Source: Rhodocollybia butyracea
Lineage: Eukaryota > Basidiomycota > Agaricomycetes > Agaricales > Omphalotaceae
Assembly: GCA_015501585.1 (NCBI GenBank)
Contig: JADNRY010000067.1
Location: forward strand, 62,001-126,000
Length of the DNA: 64,000 nt
Direction: 5' to 3'
Shown here piece by piece: positions 44,750-58,100 of this stretch. Both the position numbers and the translations under genes were made by a program. Numbering within the stretch: position 1 is the stretch's first letter; the number at the start of each line of letters is the position of its first letter. The notes beneath the pieces were generated by a model, which worked only from the letters and a program-made list of their open reading frames with translations, was not told where the DNA came from and ran no database searches.

Positions 44750-47690
44750 CGATCCTCCGGGTCAACAACACACCTAGCGGAGGCTAGAAGGGACCAATTA
44801 CCTTTATACTTAAACCTTGCCACTGTATGTAAAACTAGCCACGACCAGCGTGGGTTTTCAAATCGTCTGAAGTTTATCCAAATTATAATGGTGAACTTGA
44901 AGCTAAGGGGCAAGAACTTAAGAAATCTTCGGGTCGGCGTCGGCACACAAAAAAACGGTGTGATCGAGTTTGTAGGTCAGATCTTGAGATCCGCGGGCTT
45001 CTCCATCTCCATGTCAGTTATACCCAAGTAAACCACCATCTATTTCACAAGGAATTGGATCTACCGTTAGCAATACCGACAGTATGTGGATGACGAATAT
45101 GCCCACCTCAATGTCGATCTCTGAAATCCCCAGACAGCCCCAGACAGCCAATTATCCACCCGAGTAGCGGCTTAGATGGCGCTCTCAGGAATAAAAAGGC
45201 GCTCCAGTCGCCACTATGTATATACCTTGCGGCCTGATATTGAATGCGGGCACTCCCTTTCAAAGCGCAGATTCCGTCAAACCGATAAACCGAGACAAGT
45301 AAGTACTGAATTCAACGTTGGGACAATTTTAGCGACAAGTCGACGTACGTATTGACTGTGACTGGCGGTTTGCACGTCAACTTCGCTCAATGCATAGTAT
45401 CAAGGAAAGATATCTAGACAGGTATCCAGACAGATACATAGGTACCGATTCGGTTGAAAAGTAACACCAACCACCTAAACATCGCTAGGGGGTACTTGGA
45501 GGGGTTTGAGGAATTGATCAAACTCATGCGACATCAGAGTCCCAGGAACGCAAGAGGTGAAACTTCGTACCTTTAGTCAGGTCAAACCAATGGTGCTCGC
45601 CACTCACTGCAGTGAAAAACGTTAAATCAGACCTATGTGGCGGTAAGTAACATTCGGGCGCCCTAAAACACAATTGGGCGCTTACTCGATGAATAGATCT
45701 TGTATGGCACAGACATGGAATGCTGAGACTGAGCTTAACCCAAGTTCAAAGAAAGGGACGAACTTTTCTAGCCTTTCGCGGGAGCTCTTTCAACCAAACT
45801 TAGGGTTTGAAGGCCGGAGGAGGTAGGAGAATAGAAGAATGACCGGCCTCCTGTATGCAATATGGTGACGAGCTGCTTACCTTCCGTCTAAATAATAGTC
45901 TCAACTTCGAGCTTAGCACTCCGAGGATATACTGGAAGAAAAACGTCGAACAGTCCAGTAGGGGATGATGTCGTTAAGGAGGGGTTCCTTGAGCTTGAAA
46001 TTTTCAACGAGTGCATAATCGATGTTTTGAACGAAACTAAAAACACAGTAAGAAAGTGTTCTAGTAACCTGTTGAGGTAAACGGTAATCTATCGAAACCT
46101 TTAACAAGGGCACTTGTTAAAACACCGGTTGATTAGTACGTCCTGACAAAGTTGGTAGAAGTAAAGTAAGGGCTTCGGCAACCATTCCAGTGGTGATCAT
46201 GGCGATCATTGGTAGCCAACAAGATGAAATATGGGGGACTTGCTTGTTTCTCCACCCTGTGATTTGTTCCCACTTACCCTACCTACCCACTACCAATCCG
46301 AATTGAACGTCATCGACTTTTTCGCCCTTGAAAGCACCATGGAGGAGCAGCCACAATGACTGCTCTCGATGAAAGCCTAATCAGTAAAATGGAATATGAG
46401 AACCAGTACCAGATGAACTTGAAGCTTGAAGCTGAGACTGAAACTCGATATCGATGGCACTAAATCGCAACACGTTTCTCGTCGTGATCAGACCTTTAGT
46501 CTACATGTAAGTAGTTTAAGTTTATTTAAAGTTCGTTATATAGTTTAAACAGTGAAGACCTACCTGTTTGGCTGTGCACTAGGCTCGTCAGAGTATGGAT
46601 CGAGCAAAATACATACATGCCTATCTTCCAGCTGCCATCTCGAGAATGTTTTAACGTTGTGGCAAAAACAATAGCATCAACCTAAGCCGATTTGTGACTA
46701 GAAGATTGCATGCGAGTCATTCTCTTCATGTACGGCGATCGTGAAAAACTTTGGTGCCACAACGTATGTACGAAGGGCAACAATGACTGTGGAAAAGTGG
46801 CGAAACCTTAACGTTTATGAACTCCGAATCTTGAAATATCGACGATAAGAACGGTCACGTACAGGAACTATTCAATAGAACACCGTTCATTGTTTAATCT
46901 GCTTCTTTGAGTTCACCGCGTTGTATGTGTATTTACTTGACAATGAAGGAAACCTAGCCTAGATTTGGACGAAGAGAAAACGATCCAAAAAGATTCCAGA
47001 CTCGGACATTTCTCTGGTACTTGTGATCAACAACAGCAAACAGCAGTGCGCATTGAGACTTACTGCACGGTTAATTCGTTTCCGCTCCGAAGGACTAGAA
47101 CGTTCCTAGTAGAGTCTAGACATCATGGTCCAAAAGAAACACAACAAATTTGGGCGCTTCTTCTAAGCGCCCGTAAACTATATCATTGTCTGCAGAAAGG
47201 ATGAGCTGGGCCTCCTACCCTTAATGGTTCTTTCCATGCGATCCCTCCGTGGTGTGAGCTTCGTTTTCTGTAGAGGAGAGCTGCATAATGCACATAACTT
47301 ACGAATCTGAGAGCAACTGCGTTAACAGTGAGAGTGCATGAGACATAACTAAGTCCGATGGATCCGAAGGCGGTACGACGGGGCGATAACTTCTTAAGAT
47401 AAGATAGAGAGCAGAGAACAACATTTCATCACGCGTGTCTCGCGATTAGAACAACTTTCATGTTAACGTTACCCAGAAAGCGCATCAATGATAGTACTTT
47501 ATATGCATATATCAATCCACTGTTACTTATATCCAAACTAAAGACTTCGTAAGCACAAATCCTGGGCTATAATTGCGGCATTATTGGATCATTCCAAGTC
47601 ACCCAGAATCAAATCAGAAATCCAACCGACTCCAGACGTCGGGGTCCCAGTCGGACGAGCACCCCTCTGAAGGTCAATGAGTCCCATTGT
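44750..47690. other. Gene-free 3 kb
   Basis: Frames are all short and without recognisable texture. No repeat structure stands out. It separates the Zn2Cys6 gene start from the 3' end of the secreted protein gene. Confidence 0.4.
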
Positions 47691-48545
47691 TTACAAAATT
47701 CTTTCATCAAACGTATCACTCACAAATGTGACAATGCCGTTCAGCAGGAGAGTGGCATTCTGCATTTCAGGCTGCTCACTAGTGCTTTCACTGAATAAGA
47801 ACCTCATGACGAGCAAATTCGGGAAGATCGGCTCTTGATTGATGTCTATGATCTCCCCAGTGACTTTTCCCCAGTCCTGAGTCGAAGCAGAAAATTCTGA
47901 CAGCGTCGACTCGCCGGAGAAGGCACGGACAGACACGGTGATGTTGTCTGTGGGTCGGAAGAACAAGTCGGATTCGACAAGGGTGCTTTCAAGTGATGCT
48001 GAATTGACAACCTGGGGCACTGCTAGACCGGAAGGCGAACCCTGTACGAGGGCACTAACCACAGAGTCATTAAGATCATTATCGGTAGAATCTTCGGTCT
48101 GGGCGGAGACCATTGTAGTAGTGCCGACGGCGGTAACGAGGGCTTGCACAATGGGTGTGTTTACGAAAGGTCCTCCAGCACCAGCGGAAGAAAACTGGAA
48201 GAGGAAGCGTATAGTAGCAGATAAACTGGTCCCCACAAGTACACATTGAGTCGTGGGAGGACTGGAATTGAGGACGACCATGTCTACGCCCTCGCCGTTT
48301 CCCTGAAGTATGCATGTGGCGATGGGATCGGCGCCAAACACAGTGGTGTTGACCCTTTGAACGAAGGAAGCATGGGATGTGGCTATAACAAGGGCTTTGG
48401 CACCGAGGCCGAAATTTGTTATCGCAAAAGGATTAGGTGTCTTTGTCTGTCTAGTAGTCAGCCCCTGCGTGTTCGTGGCCTGTGCAGACAGAGTACAGAG
48501 AGTCAACAGGATACTAAGAGCGGTGAGAGTCAAGACAGAAGGCAT
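47691..48545 (-). CDS. Secreted protein of unknown function
   Basis: One exon of 284 codons starts MPSVLTLTALSILLTLCTLS with a predicted cleavage after AQA, so it is probably secreted. The mature part is rich in Val, Thr and Ser with two cysteines (ATCILQGNG and TTQCVLVG) and several N-glycosylation sequons. I do not recognise a family. The single uninterrupted long frame with good amino-acid texture supports a real gene. Single-exon structure is unusual beside its intron-rich neighbours. Confidence 0.7.
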   Translation of the reverse strand: MPSVLTLTALSILLTLCTLSAQATNTQGLTTRQTKTPNPFAITNFGLGAKALVIATSHASFVQRVNTTVFGADPIATCILQGNGEGVDMVVLNSSPPTTQCVLVGTSLSATIRFLFQFSSAGAGGPFVNTPIVQALVTAVGTTTMVSAQTEDSTDNDLNDSVVSALVQGSPSGLAVPQVVNSASLESTLVESDLFFRPTDNITVSVRAFSGESTLSEFSASTQDWGKVTGEIIDINQEPIFPNLLVMRFLFSESTSEQPEMQNATLLLNGIVTFVSDTFDERIL

Positions 48546-48639
48546 CAGGCTGCTAACACAAGGAGAGGGGAATAGAACCTTTTATGCTATCGGTCACCCC
48601 AAATTATTTATGCTTCGATACGCAGAAAGGTAGCAAAAC

Positions 48640-48830
48640 CTGTTATGAATAAACCCAGGTCACCTACAGGTGACCAGTGGCCCTAGCCCCTGGTGAACTG
48701 TGTTTAAATGTTCCCTGCGAAACGGAAAAGTGATAATGGTTAGAATAGGACGAGGGTTCCCTTGGGCCCCTGGCAAAATGTGTTCAAATATCCCCTACGG
48801 AAACGGACAAATGATAATTTTTGCGATGAG
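48640..48830. repeat. Imperfect tandem duplication, ~80 bp period
   Basis: Around 48687-48736 and 48768-48819 the words CCCCTGG, TGTGTT, AAATGTTCCCTGCG and AACGGAxAAxTGATAAT recur in the same order. Confidence 0.6.
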
Positions 48831-49285
48831 AAGGGATGATACGGGGTTAGTGAGTAGCTACACTTCTTGATGTGAACAGATATGTATGACAGATGTAACA
48901 GGTGGTCTTCAAGGGTGCGACTATCTACGATATCTGAATGGGTAAAATAATGCAGGTACCATTTGCCATCCAATACGAGGAACACCAGCTTCCGCAGAAA
49001 AAAGAAGGAACTAACAAAAAATATTCTCCGTTATGTTGTGTATGAAAATCCCGAAAATCTCTTGCACAACTTTACACGATCTTTGACAATACTTATCTGT
49101 GAAGGACCGCGCAGTCAGGTGCAACCCCCTGAGGTAGGGAATACTCTGGAGGCTTACTGTTGTATCCGTTGACTCAGGGTGGGCGAATTGGGGCGAATTG
49201 AGGTTGTTTATATTTTCGGTTCGGTGGAAGGAACGTATATGCCGCGCTACCTGCCCAGTGCTGTGATACGTATGTACATATATCT

Positions 49286-49498
49286 TTGACCGCTGACAGA
49301 CCACATGTATTGTGTCGTTCCTTAGGGTTTTTCCAACTCTCCTCACATGAGGCGTCTCACAAAATTATCGACCTCATTCATGATGAGAACTCTTCAACAT
49401 TCGTATATTGGGATCCCCTCTCCTCTGACCGAGCTCAATACCAGGAGATCATCGCACCAAATTTCTACACGCAGATGGCCCATCCGGAATGTCTATAA
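49286..49498 (+). pseudogene. Possible HSF-type DNA-binding fragment
   Basis: The frame HKIIDLIHDENSSTFVYWDP with APNFYTQM following loosely recalls the start of heat-shock-factor DNA-binding domains (helix, WxP, then a P-x-x-F helix). There is no continuation into the recognition helix. It could be chance; a profile search would decide. Confidence 0.2.
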
Positions 49499-49499
49499 A

Positions 49500-50500
49500 A
49501 GGCGCTGAGGAGGATGTGAGGGCTTCAAAGGAATTGGCTATGAGAATCGTATATAATACGCGAATTAGTATAATATGCTGATTCTCAAAGCGGCTATACC
49601 CTCATCGATACAAATTCAATACTGGAGAAGTCCCACATGCAACGACGAAATACTTTGCATGAGCCTTGAAAACAACTGGTTTCCAACTTTACTGTATGTA
49701 CTGTTGAACTGGAGTCAATAGACCGAGTACTTGGCTGCAAGACACGCTGAATGATACATCCTGACTGCGATAACTCAAACTGAACTCGAGAGTCTTCAAC
49801 TACACATTGAATGGAAAGCGGAAGAGTGAGATAAGAATCCAACTTGTATAGTATGAAGGCGGTACAACCGGGGTATACATACTCAACATACTACCCATAA
49901 GAAACGGCCCATACAACAGAAAGCTAAAATCTGAAGTGTCCAACCTAACAAACACAATGAAGATAGGATCTTTACAAATGAACCAAATCTATCACTAAAC
50001 TCGATTTTTGCTGTCAGTTTGACTTTCATTATTACGAAGATACTGACTTCGGCGGTGAGACATCTCACGGTTTGAACTAGCAAGCCATAAGGACTATCGA
50101 TAGGAGGATGCTACAGTTTACGTGAGTAAGATCTGACATAGCCATCTCTGGCTAGTACCAAGAAAGAAGGGTACAGACTGTGAAAGAAACTGCCGCTGGT
50201 AGAATTTCTCGGCTTTCGTGATACTTTCACTGAGCATGGAGAGAAGATAACTGTTACAGGAGCAGCTTAAAGGGATCAGCTTGAAGGCGTCGTGGGCATT
50301 TAGAGTGGAAGGCTGCAGCTGCAGCTCCTGCAATTACAACAAAGGCGATTTAGATAAACCAAAACTGTTCCGGGTTTAACACTATTAGTAGCATTCCTGG
50401 CCCGCCTAGGTCAGCAGAATCCGTCCGTCTGGCAGTAAGCTGCAAGCCCAGCCCCAGCTTGCCCGACGAGATGGACTGGTTCAGCGAGCGAGCTGTCAAA
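49500..50500. other. Gene-free spacer
   Basis: Nothing recognised. Confidence 0.35.
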
Positions 50501-50504
50501 GAAT

Positions 50505-50640
50505 CAGTTGACCGTTTGTGGGGGGGATACCTTGGAATTTGATTCGGGAGCACAGGACTTGATGGTTTCGAGTATTTCCATCAATTTTAAAGCTCAGACG
50601 ATGACTTGGGCTTGGAATTACTTTGGATTTGGAACTTGCA
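50505..50640 (+). pseudogene. GH31 C-terminal relic
   Basis: The frame reads DTLEFDSGAQDLMVSSISIN then FKAQTMTWA. It lines up with the last residues of the GH31 gene at 37347-41676 ([20 protein letters not shown] then GAQIVTWA). No other GH31 segment is visible upstream, so only the end of a former gene remains. Confidence 0.6.
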
Positions 50641-51189
50641 ACATACTTGGCTCGAAAGCGTCTGGTAGAATCTGCTTTGGCTGGATATACACGGCAATTG
50701 TTTCCGACAATCACATGTCATGCATCATGCGTTTGTTCTCTTCGTTTTCTACAGTCATCTGATTGTAGTGGAAGTTTCTTCGAATCTTACATTCAAAACT
50801 CAGTCAGGTTCTATGTAAGGATTCGGGTATCGATGGCCAGACGTAATGGTGTCATTTGACCCAAAGTTATTCGCATGACGAGATCTCTTTCGGTGTCGAT
50901 AAATCGGTTCGAGGGTTAGAGAAACATTGAAGAAACATTGGAGAAACGATTAACAAGCTGAGGAATGAGGTGAGCTGCTTGTCCAAGTTGCAATGCTCAA
51001 ATGCACAGTTCTGCATGTATATAGCTCACAGGACAACGCGAGAACGTTTTCAACAATTCCATTCAACCCTGGACCTGATTATAATAACACTCTCGACTCC
51101 ATTCAGCACATGCCAGCCATTTTTTGCCGGCCAATACTCCACTTTCAGTACAAAAGGCCTTTGTTCACCTGCTTGAATTCCTTGTGACC

Positions 51190-54100
51190 ATGTTTTCAAT
51201 CCGCTGGCTCTGCCTTGTTGGAGCAGTACTGCTTCATGGACTCGAAGGTAGGCATAATCGTCGATACTCGGCTCATATATGTTGTTTATCGTACGTACTA
51301 GTTCGAAGCCAAAGCACGACATTTTCCAAAAATGTATCGAGCTGTGCAGGTGGGTTTCGATGCGATCTATGTAATCTCTTGTTTCTCAACCGTATATCAG
51401 GGTACTCCCTGCAGTCCCTCCAAGAGAGCAGTACTGGACTAGTCGCTCGGCTCTCTCTTGCTGGAGCCCCTTGCAACGCATTCGGGAACGATTTCAACAA
51501 TCTTACTTTACAAGTTACATACGAGACGGAAACGCGGTGCGTTCTTACTGCTACCATTTGTACTTCCATCTAATGCACGTCTCTTAGGCTACGTGTACGC
51601 ATAGCTGATAGTGGGAATCAACAGTTTACTATACCAGATTCTGTGATCTCCCGTCCGCCTCCCCTACTTCTTCATTCACTCAGTCATCTGACCTTGTATT
51701 CAACCATGAATCATCGCCGTTCGCCTTTTGGATCACTCGGCGCTCTAATCCGAACGCCGCTCCCCTTTTCGATACTCGACTCTCATCCCTTCCCAAGACT
51801 CCCATAGCTCCGGTTATTGCAGGCGACGACAGTACAGCCTTGGATGGATTTCCTTTGGTTTTCGAAGATCAATACCTTCAAGTGAGATCTCAAGATCTCA
51901 AGTGCTCGGACTATCTTTTCCAACTAACTTTCGTTCTACTAGTTGACTTCTTCGTTACCTCTTGACACAAACATCTATGGACTCGGAGAAGTAGTCGCTA
52001 GCTCAGGTTTCAGACGTAATGTGGTTTCAGATGGTGGCTCTATCCAAACTCTGTGGGCGCGTGATGCCGGAGATCCCACCGACCAGAACATGTACGTTGT
52101 TCGTCTAGTTGTTCACACTATCTTACTAATCATATCACTCTAGCTACGGAACTCATCCAGTCTATCTCGAACATAGGTTCAACGAAAGCACACAGGAAGC
52201 ACAAACTCACGGAGTGTTTTTATTCAGGTACGAGAGCTCTTTCGTCTCCTTTGAAGTTTCCGAGTTCTAACTTGAGTGCATAGTTCATCCGGCGGCGATA
52301 TCATGCTCTTAACTCCTCCCGACTCGACTCAGTCGCTGATCCAGTATAGGATGATAGGAGGAGTGCTCGACTTTTACTTCTTCTCGGGTCCTAGCCCTCA
52401 GGCCGTCATTGAGCAATATGGTGCGCTGGTTGGACTCCCGAGCTGGCTTCCTTCATGGGCATTTGGATTCCACCTCTGCAGGTAAGATCTTGGAATCTCA
52501 ATAATCCTTGCTATCGTGTCTAATTATACGCTCAGGTGGGGATATGTCTCCGTCAATGATACCATGGCGCAAGTCGCTGGCATGCGCGAAGCAAATATCC
52601 CTTTAGAAGGCTAGTAGTTTCATACGCAAAGCTTCTATCATCCGACCGCATACTTAACTTTTCTCTAGTGATGTGGAACGATATCGACTTGTATCACGCT
52701 TTCCGTGACTTTACCTCTGACCCTGTCAGTTTCCCCGGGGATGAAGTACGGAGTTTCATCCAACAATTGGTGAGTCGAGACAATATCATACTCATAGAAT
52801 ACGTACTCATTTCTCACAACAGACAGCTAATAATCAGCATTGTGGGTAGAAAACCAATCGTTTGACGCAGAGCTGAGGCCGTTTTTAGTTATACCTATCG
52901 TGGACGCCGCAGTCGCCCATTTGGCCAACGCCACGGATGTTGTAAGTCTGAATCCTGATACGTATGAACCTTTGAAACTCAGCTCGATTAGTATGATCCA
53001 TATAGCAGGGGACATGAACTGTATGCTCCTACCTCTTGGCCCCATCCTGCTTTCTCACTGTGATCATCTACAGCGGCACCTTTGTCAAAAATCCCGACGG
53101 TTCGGAATACATTGGCCAAGTATGGCCTGGATACACCGTACGAGGCTTGTTGGGGCGTATCTGATACTCTGAGTGCTAACAAGAGTTTAGGTTTTCCCTG
53201 ACTGGTTTGCCAACACGACTCAACAATGGTGGACCGAAGCATTGGGAAACTGGAGTACAGGGGGAGTGGAATTCTCCGGACTCTGGCTTGACATGAACGA
53301 GATCAGCTCGTTCTGTACAGGATCCTGGTGAGTTATCCCGACTGCTTTCACTGTGAGCCATTGTCATAGACTTTTTCTTAGCGGAACGGGTGCCGATCTC
53401 AATGACCTAAGTATACCTCCCATCGCCATTCCGGGCACTCCAGGCAATGCCGTCACAGATTATCCAGAATGGTATACCTTTTTTTGGATGCCTGGATCAC
53501 TCGAGAGCTCACCTTACCCGATATTAGTTATAATTCCGCAGTGTCAGGCCCAAGTGGAAACATCACCGTCAATGGAGCTTTGACGTGCACAAACAGTAGC
53601 GAACTTGTGGCGTTACAAGACGAGGATTGGGCGCCGGAGGACAACCTCAAGCTAATCTCAATTCGCCTCCATACGCTATCCACGATGGTTCGTGATTTTC
53701 TCCTCGTTTCTCATGAGTGTACCTACGAGTTCCTTAGGCAACGGTGCTCTTTCGGTCAACACACTCGCCACAAATGCGACGCATGCTGGGGGTTTTGTCG
53801 AGCTGGATGTGCATAACATGTGGGGAATGATGGAAGAAAAGACGACGCATCTTGCTCTTCAGGAACTCCAGCCCGGAAAGCGTCCAGTCATGATTTCCCG
53901 TTCCACATTTCCATCTTCGGGGAAATGGACCGGTCATTGGGTGTGTGATCGACTCATATTCCTTGTGTCCTTTAATGCGTTGCTTACCCATGATGATAGC
54001 TCGGTGATAATTTCTCCAAGTGAGTCGATTATCTGTGAAACTTAAGCCTACGCTTATATTCGATCGAAGATGGGAATACCTCTATTATAACATCCAAGGG

Positions 54101-55161
54101 ATCCTTCAGTTCCAGATCTTCCAGATACCATTCGTTGGCGCAGACACTTGTGGATTCCGTGAGTAGCTATACAACGTCTGAGGCACCAATCTGAAACTCG
54201 CGTAATAGAGGGCAACACTGATGAAGAACTTTGTAATCGATGGATGGAGCTCTCCGCTTTCGCGCCATTTTACAGAAACCATAACCAACGGGGCGCTATA
54301 TCGCAAGAACCCTACCGCTGGGCCAGCGTCGCAAACTCCTCTCGAATCGCCATTGCAACTCGATACTCCCTCCTTCCGTATTGGGTGAGTCATGTTGTTA
54401 GGATAAACGTTCGTACGCACCCTAATGGGCCCCGTAGACCTCCTTGTTCGCAAATGCCTCTACACGTGGAACCCCAACTGTTCGAGCGCTTTGGTACGAA
54501 TTTCCTACGGAGCCTGAGCTGTTTGGTGTGGACAAGCAGTTCCTCGTAGGCGCGGATCTATTGGTGACACCGGTCTTGTTACCGAACGTTACCAGCGTCG
54601 AAGGTATGTAGAGCTTTTTGGCGATATGGCACCTCTAAATGTTAGTATAGGTATCTTCCCTGGACGCGGAACAGTGACCTGGAGAGACTTTTATACGCAT
54701 GCTGTGGTCAATGCCTCCAATGGTACTGCTACGCTCTCCGCGCCTCTTAACCACATCAATGTGCACATTCGTGGCGGCGCAGCTATTCTTCTTCACGCTG
54801 AACCAGGCTATACCACGACTGAGACTAGGAACGGACCATTCGCTCTCCTTGTCTCCCTCGACTCGAGCCAGAATGCTTTCGGCTCAGCCTATATCGACGA
54901 TGGTATCACCAACCCGCCAGTGGAGAGTCGGACCTTGACATTTGTGGCAAAGCCAAACCGACTTGAGATCAACAGCAACGGAAACTTCACAGTGGCGCAG
55001 AAATTGCAACAAATAACGATTCTGGGAGTGACTGAAAAGCCGTCTGAGGTGTCTGTGGCGGGGAAATCTGTGAACACTTGGGAGTTTATCCCGACGCTTC
55101 AGAAACTGGTTGTTTCGAACGTATCGGTCGCTTTGAACAGTGCTGAAACTGTAACTTGGTA
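51190..55161 (+). pseudogene. Secreted alpha-glucosidase GH31, second copy with a frameshift
   Basis: It starts MFSIRWLCLVGAVLLHGLEG (signal peptide). The order of exons and motifs matches the minus-strand GH31 gene: [43 protein letters not shown] (53284-53301, nucleophile), LGDN (54000-54011, acid/base) and final NSAETVTW. After VISRPPP (about 51665) one base is missing relative to the paralogue, so the frame passes into unrelated sequence. The paralogous frame resumes one position over and stays open to the next splice site. Nothing downstream compensates. A second oddity is a GC splice donor at 52610. It is either a recent pseudogene or a one-base assembly error. Confidence 0.85.
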
Positions 55162-55454
55162 GACAACTCGGTTGGCTGGTGCATTTTTTGTACTTCCACG
55201 TGGTACACTCTTGTTGTAACTTTCATGAAATGAAAAAAAATTGAACCACTAGCATAATCGGCGCGATATATTTACATCAAACGAACTGGCGAACCACTGT
55301 AAACAAGATTTTTTTATGTATAGTTTGAGGTCCGAAACTACCTGACGGCGTAAAACGGGTTTAAATTGAACAATACCAGTAGAGCGTTCAATCAGTTTTT
55401 TGGACCCTATTACGAATAAGACCGGAAGTCTGATAAGAATGCAAGATCCAACTT

Positions 55455-56315
55455 ACTGAATGAACCATTGTCCGTCGTCTGCGACACAAAGTCCACCGGG
55501 GGTGTTGGATTGGCAGTGAGGAGCAACCTGAACATGAATGATATAGTCAGGTTTTTCGTGTACCATTGAATCACATACGAAGTCCAGAATTGTGGCCCAG
55601 TCACTGAAGCAATAACTCTGCAAGCGTTCAAAAGTTCAGAGTTAGAGGATTTCAAAGCAGGCTATAGGTTGAGGATTACTTGTTCGACTGCGTCCTGATT
55701 GACGTAGAAAGTCTGGCAAGTTGAGTACGTCAATACTACGGTGTTATTAGTCTGGATTAACCTCATTTAGTACGTATGTGATAAGAACTCTCAAGACCCA
55801 AACTTACGCCAGTGCCGATGGTGAAATCATCGTCTTGGGTGAACGTTCATCAAATTTCATCTGGTATACTCGAAAAAGTTGATACTTACTGACGTTCTGA
55901 CTGAAGAATCTCATCGCACCAACAATGACATCACAGTCGTCGACGACAGGTGCTGGACCAGCAGGAGGGAAGCAGGTAGTGGCACCTGAAGATCAAATTG
56001 AGTCAAAACGCAAATGGTGTAAAGGAACGATGTACAAGGATCGTCACAAACATCCACAATCTGGCGAGCACTCAGAGCGCTTGTGGACTGCTCATTCTCT
56101 GGACAGAAAACATGGGCGAGTTTGACATCGGAGTTTTCACCAATGAAAGTCTCAGAGATGACGACTTGGCCAGCGCAGACTTCCTGATCTAAAGTAAAAT
56201 GATAAGGTCCACGACACGTAGATTTATGAGCGTACATACCACGTTTCATGAAGGATGAGGAAGCCTCAACGAGAAGGAGAAAGGCGGCAGCGAGAACAGT
56301 ACTGGTGACCTTCAT
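55455..56315 (-). CDS. Small secreted cysteine-rich protein, tandem copy A
   Basis: It starts MKVTSTVLAAAFLLLVEASS (signal peptide; a KR site follows in SFMKRG). Spliced over several ~50-60 bp introns it reads DQEVCAGQVVISETFIGENS, then VCDDPC, CFPPAGPAPVVDDCDVIVGA, TNNTVVLTYSTCQTFYVNQD, SYCFSDWATILDF and finishes GGLCVADDGQWFIQ. It is about 180 residues with at least ten cysteines, suggesting a disulfide-stabilised extracellular protein. I do not recognise a named family. Three further copies follow at about 2.6-3.1 kb intervals in the same orientation, with conserved first and last exons. Confidence 0.78.
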
Positions 56316-56339
56316 TGTGGCGAGAATCAAAGTATCCTA

Positions 56340-58100
56340 GGATGAGGAGTAAGTACGAGGAGCAAACCAGAGTCTTATATACCTTCAACCTCCTTCAACC
56401 TTGCTTGCAGACTACAAGCATTATTCCAAATTCCGCAGACGGTAGTCGTAAAATAGATTCGGGCAACATTAACCGCAATACGTCGATAGCCGTCCGGCCT
56501 CATAGGACGTTGCTATTTCTGACCTTTGCCAAGCAAAAGGCACATGCTCGCAGATATTGAAGTTTTTTTGGAAGTAGTTATTAGTAGTAACAACTACATG
56601 ACGTTGTTGAGGATATCAAGTGGATACCACTGATTAATTGAAGAATTGGACACCGCAGAGCTCTATCAAAAGCTTGAGCCTCCCGAAAAAGTGCAGTGAC
56701 ATCTTTCGAGGATTGGTTTGAGGATGGGGGTTTGGCTTACTGGACACAACTATGCAGCAGAGACTGTGAGGATCCGAGTAGACGGCACCGGAAGAGCAGG
56801 AATTAACGCAAAGTGCATTGAATGTAAGGGATGAATTTAGGCAAGATTTAAGAATAGGTGAACCAGCGGGGTCCCGTTATAAGCTCCTATGAGGACGCAA
56901 CAGATCGCAGAAGGCATCGGGGACAAAAACAGAGCATAACACATTGAGAGGTGCATAACGTTAAATTATGGAGGATGAGAACCAGGGACCTGTTTAGAAA
57001 TAGGAACCCTAAATGTAAGCTAGGGTGGTCGATAGTAGATTAAAGAGTCCGGAGCTCCTGCACTGGGATTATAATGGCCTCACTCATTGACTGGGACCAA
57101 TCGACACGACAAACAATGGGAACGCCAGGGGAAAAAGGTGAACCAGGACGCTGGCTTGTGACTTGAGTTAGAACCCCAGAATCGACGTAAATCAAAGGTT
57201 CAACGTTCAACGTCAACGTTCAGGAGTCTGCATCTGCGAAGGAAGAAGGAATCAGGATGAGGTTATTTAGTTTGGAAGTCATAAGCAGACTCGAAGCAAG
57301 GCTGAAAGTTGAACGTTGAACGATGATTTTTTTTTTAAGCTGGAAAAGTGTTTATGTTTCCATTTGGCGTATAGAATAGAGTAGAACCAGGTAGAACCCC
57401 ATAATCAGATGGCGGATGATGGAAACGGATATAAACCAAGAGAACTCCGCTTCGGTGCCTTCGGCAATTGATCCGGATTATCCCCAAATCTCAGGCTCTT
57501 ACTACCCATACCTTACCCTCTCTTACCCATTGACTTTATCTTTATCTGACTCGGAGCTCTTCCCGAAATCTAATGTCATACATGCTGGGCCGGTAATTCA
57601 CAAGGACGAGCACGAGAATAAACTGAGTTTCAATCTTTGAACTTCTGAAAGCGGGAGTGAGCTCAAGAGTGACACTCTTAGCTGAGGTTGCGGCAGGGGC
57701 ACTTGTCAAGGTGAGTAGTGATATTGCCCAAGAATTTTAATGTCGCTTCTCACATAACCACAATAACCGTGCAATAAACAGAGTCAAGTAGGAGGAAAGA
57801 AACTATGACTGGTGAAAATCTTAAGGTGATAAGATCCACAGCTATATCTGAAAGGCTTAAGCATACTCTATCACTTCCAGCTGCAGACGCAGATTCTAGG
57901 CCCCCAGGCTGTTGAGGAGAAAGGTACAAAGCGGCCTGGTACTCCAGACGTGTACGCAGTCATCGGCAGAGTACTATCCAGAGCTTGGGCTTTATATACC
58001 TATGTAAGGAAGTGGCTTCGAGAAGCACATCGACATCGAGTTTGTGGGTCTGGAGTATAACGAGAAGGATGACTGCATTGGGTGGTGAAGGAGGAAACAG
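56340..58100. other. Spacer in the tandem array
   Basis: No gene recognised. Parts of 56600-57200 resemble 59640-60300 (GAACCAGCGGxGTCCCGTT, CCTATGAGGACGCAACAGAT), showing that the spacer was duplicated with the gene. Confidence 0.5.

Noticed and set aside
49286..49498. A functional heat-shock-factor gene
   Set aside because: Only a weak match to the first helix region, with no recognition helix or downstream exons; kept only as a low-confidence fragment.
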